A stretch of 64,000 nt of DNA, taken from contig JBBRCE010000001.1 of assembly GCA_038205115.1 (NCBI GenBank), positions 124,001 through 188,000 on the forward strand. The letters are read 5' to 3'. The notes beneath the pieces are model-generated. The model was not told where the DNA came from, did no database searches, and was given only the letters and a program-made list of their open reading frames with translations. How positions within the stretch are numbered: the first letter of the stretch is position 1; each line of letters begins with the position of its first letter. Positions 59,553 through 64,000 of this stretch are shown one piece after another. This DNA comes from JBBRCE01 sp038205115. GTDB taxonomy: Bacteria > Planctomycetota > Planctomycetia > Pirellulales > JBBRCE01. The position numbers and the translations under genes were made by a program.

Positions 59553-62500
59553 GCGTGTCACTTTCCAGTTGCAATTCGCTGCGCGGCGGCTTGCCGCGCA
59601 ATAGACTATAAATCAGCGGCACAAAAAACAGCGTGGCGAAAGTGGCCACGGTCAATCCGCCAATCACGGCTCGGCCCAGCGGCGCGTTTTGTTCGCCGCC
59701 TTCGCCAAAGCCCAACGCCATCGGCAGCATGCCAATAATCATGGCCAGCGCCGTCATGATCACCGGTCGCAACCGGGTAACGCCTGCTGCCCAAGCGGCA
59801 TCGTGCGCGTTTTTGCCCAACTGGCGTTGATCGTTGGCAAACGTAATCAGCAAAATGGAATTCGCCGTAGCCACACCGATGCACATGATCGAGCCCATCA
59901 GCGAGGGCACGCTGACCGTGGTGCCGGTTAAAAACAGCATCCAGAGAATGCCGCACAACGCGCCCGGCAGCGCCATCAAAATGATCAGCGGATCCAGCCA
60001 CGACTGAAAATTCACAACCATCAGCAAGTAAACCAAGATCACCGCGAAGATCAAACCGTAACTGAGATTTTGAAACGACGAGTTCATGCTTTGCACCTGC
60101 CCTCGCACGACGATTTCCGTGCCCTTGGGCAGCGTGGGGCGAATTTCGTCCAGCAGCTTGTCGATCGCAGCGGACACACTACCCAGGTCGGTGCCTTGCA
60201 CGCTCGCCAAAATGTCGTAGCTGTTTTGAATGTGGTAATGCGTGACGTTGGTTGGCCCGAGCGAATGTTGCACGCTGGCCACATTGCCCAGCAATTGCGG
60301 GTTGCGATTCCCCGACACGGCGATGGGCGTGCGGTCCAGCGCGCTGATCGAATTCATCTTGTACTGCGGAGTTTGCACCGCCAGCGGATACTGCACGCCC
60401 GTCTTTGGATCGAGCCAGTAGTTGGGCGCGGATTGTCCGCTGGAACTGAGCGAAACCAACACGGCACTGGCCACGTCGCGCTGCGTGAGGTTGAATTCGC
60501 TGAGCATCGTGCGGTCGGCGGTGACCAACAACTCCGGAGTCCGCGGCACCTGCTGCAGATGCGCATCCACCGCGCCAGGTATTTCCGACACCCGCTGGCG
60601 AACGGATTTGGCCAGGGCGTACGTCTCCGCGTTGTTCGACCGCAAACTGGTAATCTGAATGTCGATGGGTGCCGGCAAACCAAAATTCAGCACTTGTGTG
60701 ACGATGTCCGGCGGTTGAAAGAAGAACGTCAGCTCCGGAAAACGATCGTTCAACAGATCGCGCAATTGTTTGATGTAATCCGCGGTTGGCGAATGCCCCT
60801 CTTTCAGCGTCAGCAGAATTTCGCCATCGGCCGACGACATCAGCGAGCCATCGCTGAGCGCCAGATTGATGCCGCTGTTTGGAATACCGATGTTGTCGAT
60901 CACGGTCACCACCTGATCGTCAGGCACGACGTCGCGAATGGCTTCTTCCACGCGGGCAAAATAACGCCCGGTCTCTTCGATGCGCGTGCCGGCCGGCGCG
61001 CGGACGTGTAGCCGAATTTGCCCGGAATCGACGGCCGGAAAGAAGTCGCGACCGATCAGCGGAAACAGCGCGGTGGAAGCGCCCACGAAGCCGACAAACA
61101 GCAGCACCACCAGCAGCCGATGCGCCAGCGACCAGGCCAGCACCGAGCCGTAGAAATTTCGCAGCTTGTCGAACTGAGCGTTAAAGCGATCGTGAAATCG
61201 CCAGATGATGTTGCGATGCGCGGCGGCAATCGCTTCGTCCGACGCGCCTTGCCCATCGTCGGCCACGCCACCGTACATGGCCACTTCTTTGGCGAGCAAA
61301 AAATGAACCATCGTCGGCACCAGCGTGCGGCTCAACAGGTAACTGGTGAGCATCGCAAACACCACCGCCATGGCCAGCGGAATGAACAAACTTTTGGCGG
61401 CGCCGGTGATGAACACCACCGGCACGAACACAATGCAAATGCAGAGCGTCGAGACAAACGCCGGCACGGCAATTTGCTGCGCGCCGTCGAGAATCGCCTC
61501 GACCAAATGTTTGCGCTGGTGCAAATTGCGGTGAATGTTTTCGATCTCGACCGTGGCGTCGTCCACCAAAATTCCCACCGCCAGGGCCATGCCGCCCAGT
61601 GTCATCACATTCAGCGTTTGCCCCAGCCAATTCAGCAGAATGATCGAAACCAAGATCGAGAGCGGAATCGAAATCACCACGATCAGCGTGCTGCGCCACG
61701 ATCCCAAAAACAGCAAAATCATAGCCGCCGTCAGACCCGCGGCAATCAGCCCTTCGCGGAGCACGCCGTCGATCGATGCGCGGACGAACAGCGATTGATC
61801 CGCGATGAATTCCAAATTCAAGGCGTCCGGCATCCGCGCCTTGGTCTGCGGCCAGCGCTTTTTGACGCCGGCCACAATATCCAATGTCGAAGCCCCGGAT
61901 TTCAGAATGGGCTGCATCACGCCGCGTTTGCCGTTCACATGCACCACATTGGTCTGCGGCGCAAAACCGTCGCGAACGTTGGCCACGTCGCGGATGAAAA
62001 TCGTGCGATTACCGACCGACTTGATCGGAATATCGCGAATGGCGTCCACCGCCTTGGGGCTGCTGTTGAGCCGCACGTTGTATTCTTGAAAACCAATTTT
62101 GGCCGTGCCCGAGGGCAGAATCAAATTCTGCGCGTTGATGGCGCTCGAGACATCGGCGGCCGAAATCTTCCAGGCGTACAGTTTTTCGGGATCGATATCG
62201 ATCATGATCTGCCGCACCGTGCCGCCGTACGGATACGGAATCTGTGCGCCGGGCACTTTCGACATATCCGGCCGAAACTGGTTGGTGGCCAGATCGAACA
62301 GTTGTTTTTCGGACAGCGTGTCGCTGCCCATCGACGCTTGCAGAATCGGCACGTTCGAGGCGCTGTATCGCAACACCAGCGGCGGAAACGTGCCCACCGG
62401 CATGCCACGGAGCACGGTCTGCGAAGTGGCGGCGATTTGCGCCGTGGCGGTCTCGATCTTGGCACCCGGCTGCAAAAACACTTTGATGACGCTGATGCCG

Positions 62501-62760
62501 TTGAGCGATTGACTCTCAAGATGCTCGATGTCGTTGACCGTCGAAACGCAAACCCGCTCGAACTGCCCAACGATCCGCGTTTCCATCTCGTCCGGCGAAA
62601 TGCCCACGTAGTTGAAGACCACCGCGATCACCGGAATATCGATCTCCGGAAAGATATCCGTCGGCATGCGGGCAATCGTGACCACGCCCATGATGGCAAT
62701 CAGCATCGCCATCACCACAAACGTGTAAGGCCGACGCAACGCTAAACGCACAATCCACAT
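59542..62760 (-). CDS. RND-family efflux pump inner-membrane subunit (AcrB/HAE type)
   Basis: This 1072-residue proton-driven pump has twelve membrane helices in two halves and two large periplasmic loops. The first helix follows IVRLALRRPYTFVVMAMLIA. The proton-relay aspartates are present in TM4 (VGILVDDATVEIENIHRNLH), indicating drug-type rather than heavy-metal-type chemistry. VPVVFITGAAKSLFIPLAMA and FPLIGRDFFPAVDSGQIRLH lie further on. The C-terminal half has RPVIMTALAMIIGMLPMALG. The substrate is unknown. A TATAAT-type promoter lies about 90 bases upstream. The adaptor gene overlaps its 3' end. Confidence 0.95.
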   Translation of the reverse strand: MWIVRLALRRPYTFVVMAMLIAIMGVVTIARMPTDIFPEIDIPVIAVVFNYVGISPDEMETRIVGQFERVCVSTVNDIEHLESQSLNGISVIKVFLQPGAKIETATAQIAATSQTVLRGMPVGTFPPLVLRYSASNVPILQASMGSDTLSEKQLFDLATNQFRPDMSKVPGAQIPYPYGGTVRQIMIDIDPEKLYAWKISAADVSSAINAQNLILPSGTAKIGFQEYNVRLNSSPKAVDAIRDIPIKSVGNRTIFIRDVANVRDGFAPQTNVVHVNGKRGVMQPILKSGASTLDIVAGVKKRWPQTKARMPDALNLEFIADQSLFVRASIDGVLREGLIAAGLTAAMILLFLGSWRSTLIVVISIPLSILVSIILLNWLGQTLNVMTLGGMALAVGILVDDATVEIENIHRNLHQRKHLVEAILDGAQQIAVPAFVSTLCICIVFVPVVFITGAAKSLFIPLAMAVVFAMLTSYLLSRTLVPTMVHFLLAKEVAMYGGVADDGQGASDEAIAAAHRNIIWRFHDRFNAQFDKLRNFYGSVLAWSLAHRLLVVLLFVGFVGASTALFPLIGRDFFPAVDSGQIRLHVRAPAGTRIEETGRYFARVEEAIRDVVPDDQVVTVIDNIGIPNSGINLALSDGSLMSSADGEILLTLKEGHSPTADYIKQLRDLLNDRFPELTFFFQPPDIVTQVLNFGLPAPIDIQITSLRSNNAETYALAKSVRQRVSEIPGAVDAHLQQVPRTPELLVTADRTMLSEFNLTQRDVASAVLVSLSSSGQSAPNYWLDPKTGVQYPLAVQTPQYKMNSISALDRTPIAVSGNRNPQLLGNVASVQHSLGPTNVTHYHIQNSYDILASVQGTDLGSVSAAIDKLLDEIRPTLPKGTEIVVRGQVQSMNSSFQNLSYGLIFAVILVYLLMVVNFQSWLDPLIILMALPGALCGILWMLFLTGTTVSVPSLMGSIMCIGVATANSILLITFANDQRQLGKNAHDAAWAAGVTRLRPVIMTALAMIIGMLPMALGFGEGGEQNAPLGRAVIGGLTVATFATLFFVPLIYSLLRGKPPRSELQLESDTHGR

Positions 62761-62851
62761 AGCAAATCCAAGTCGTCATCGGGCGGGCAGATCATAACGG
62801 GTGGGGCAGTGCATCAGGGTCGGCCGACGCCGCCGGCGTCAAGCCGGGCCA

Positions 62852-62882
62852 ATTATACCCAGCATGGCCCGCGCTGAGACAA
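62852..62882 (-). promoter_or_regulatory. candidate promoter of the RND efflux operon
   Basis: On the minus strand a perfect TATAAT occupies 62857-62852. A partial -35 (TTGTCT, 62882-62877) is 19 bases away, slightly long. The leader before the ATG at 62760 would be about 85 bases. Confidence 0.4.
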
Positions 62883-63040
62883 TCGGTTTTCCACCGACGG
62901 CCGCTTTTGCACCAGAAAACCGGCGTTTTTCGGAGGAATGCCGACGCCTGGCAGATCGCCGCAAACTGCGCGACACCGCTGGCCGGCGAAAAATCGCCGA
63001 CGCCACGACAGCGTCTCAACAGCGCCGCGTCAGCGCCAAA

Positions 63041-64000
63041 TCATTCGTAGCGCAGGGCTTCGATCGGGTCGAGCTTCGAGGCTTTCCAGGCGGGATAAAA
63101 TCCAAACACCACGCCCACCGTGGCAGACACGGCCACCGCGGCAACGATGGCCGGAATCGAAAGCTGCGTGGGCCAATTCATGATCATTCGCACCAGCCAC
63201 GAAGCGCCGCGACCCAGCAAAATGCCGGTGGCGCCGCCAATCAAACACAGCACCACGGCTTCGACCAAAAACTGCCGCAGAATGTGCTTGGAACGCGCGC
63301 CCACCGCCATCCGCAGACCGATCTCACGCGTGCGTTCGGTGACGGAGACCAGCATGATGTTCATGATGCCCACGCCGCCCACCACCAGCGAAATCAGCGC
63401 CACCACCAGCAACAGCATGCCCATCAGTTGCGATTGCTGCGCCATGGTATTGGTGAGTTCGGTCATGTCGCGAATGTTGAAATCGTCCGCTTGACCTTCG
63501 CGGATGTGATGCCGCTCGTGCAATAAGCTGGTGATTTCCGCGATGGCGTCGGGAATTTCTTCCGTGGAAGCAGCCTTGACCATGATCTGTTCGACGCTGG
63601 TAAATCGCACCGGCTGGGGCCGATCAGCGGCCTCCGTGGCCGAAGGCACGGGGTATAAGGCGGGTCCGCCAGGATAAAGATTATCGAGGGAATTGACCGT
63701 TTCACTGGTGGCGCTGCTACTCGCGGCGGCCGCGGCCACGGTTTGATTGGCCGAACTGCTGCCGGAGATCCGATATTTGACGGTAGTCCACGGCGCGACC
63801 ACGATATCGTCTTGATCCATGCCCAGCATGTTGGCGCCTTTGCGGCTCAGCACGCCAATCACACGCAGCGAAACATTTTGGATACGAATGTCTTTGCCCA
63901 CCGGCGACTCGCCCATGAACACTTCGCGTTTGATGGTTTCGCCCACCACGCAAACCTGTGCGGCCTTGCTGACGTCGCGATCACTAAACATTTCGCCTTC
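63041..64000 (-). CDS. MacB-type ABC transporter permease, C-terminal part (5' end outside window)
   Basis: The frame is open to the window edge and begins inside the periplasmic domain. GEMFSDRDVSKAAQVCVVGE and RIQNVSLRVIGVLSRKGANM, with GMDQDDIVVAPWTT after it, are typical of MacB_PCD. A further periplasmic segment rich in Ser and Ala follows, then the FtsX core: MLLLVVALISLVVGGVGIMN, IMLVSVTERTREIGLRMAVG, LRQFLVEAVVLCLIGGATGI and the final helix ending FGFYPAWKASKLDPIEALRY. This gives three membrane helices in the visible part. The ATPase partner should lie upstream, outside the window. The gene stops 281 bases before the RND start codon. Confidence 0.93.
   Translation of the reverse strand, partial: EGEMFSDRDVSKAAQVCVVGETIKREVFMGESPVGKDIRIQNVSLRVIGVLSRKGANMLGMDQDDIVVAPWTTVKYRISGSSSANQTVAAAAASSSATSETVNSLDNLYPGGPALYPVPSATEAADRPQPVRFTSVEQIMVKAASTEEIPDAIAEITSLLHERHHIREGQADDFNIRDMTELTNTMAQQSQLMGMLLLVVALISLVVGGVGIMNIMLVSVTERTREIGLRMAVGARSKHILRQFLVEAVVLCLIGGATGILLGRGASWLVRMIMNWPTQLSIPAIVAAVAVSATVGVVFGFYPAWKASKLDPIEALRYE

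Noticed and set aside
61018..62745. Open frame of 575 codons on the plus strand opposite the RND pump
   Set aside because: It is extremely rich in His, Arg and Gln with no family likeness; the minus-strand frame encodes a full-length RND transporter.
1..64000. CRISPR array, prophage, integrase or insertion sequence
   Set aside because: No spaced direct repeats, transposase, integrase or phage structural genes were found in any frame.

Overview
The window reads as chromosomal DNA from a planctomycete, most likely of the Pirellulales. Nothing in it is a taxonomic marker by itself. The inference rests on several lineage-typical families together: a DUF1549/DUF1553 plus DUF1501 pair with the CxxCH-bearing N-terminal partner, a DUF1080 (3-keto-disaccharide hydrolase) protein, a DUF1598-like secreted protein, a PSCyt1-type cytochrome protein with two CxxCH sites, a PEP-CTERM protein, and short proteins with the FQFSLTAIFAVV type of N-terminal helix. 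The sequence is GC-rich, and many genes lack a strong Shine-Dalgarno site. I see no rRNA, tRNA, CRISPR array, insertion sequence or prophage.

Layout. 1-9.4 kb: envelope and secreted proteins (TPR/LecA-like end of a gene, PEGA lipoprotein, DUF1080, a glycoside hydrolase, the DUF1501 and DUF1549/1553 pair, a GNAT-type acyltransferase). 9.4-16.4 kb: housekeeping genes (VOC protein, scpA, coaD), an ABC ATPase without permease, and a large PEP-synthase-like phosphotransferase shaped like rifampicin phosphotransferase. 16.4-20.2 kb: a c-di-AMP (ydaO-type) riboswitch, with its own promoter, ahead of an APC transporter that resembles the potassium importer KimA and carries two USP-like domains. 20.2-38 kb: metabolism (putA, MgtC, HAD, lipA, lipB-like, smpB, YjbQ, citrate synthase, purine nucleoside phosphorylase, DUF3467, a PEP-CTERM protein and a Memo-family protein).

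37.2-52.2 kb is one long minus-strand exopolysaccharide locus. In transcription order it holds a Wzz-like co-polymerase, Wzx-like flippase, Wzy/WaaL-like polymerase or ligase, two tandem paralogous GT4 enzymes, a WecG/TagA enzyme, a GT2 enzyme, a UDP-glucuronate decarboxylase-like enzyme, a UDP-glucose dehydrogenase, an RfbC-like epimerase, a SAF-domain oxidoreductase, an RfbF-like nucleotidyltransferase and a PIG-L deacetylase. It looks like a Wzx/Wzy pathway for a polymer containing uronic acid or xylose plus a modified sugar. No initiating sugar-phosphate transferase, Wza exporter or tyrosine kinase is present in the window.

52.7-64 kb: DUF1598-like and cytochrome-type secreted proteins separated by a clear terminator and promoter, a HigB-type toxin with an HTH-ImmA antitoxin and a candidate palindromic operator, an RND efflux pump with its adaptor, and the end of a MacB-type ABC permease that runs off the window.

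The points most worth following up are the riboswitch/KimA-USP unit, and a LipB homologue that has lost both catalytic residues although it sits next to an intact lipA.
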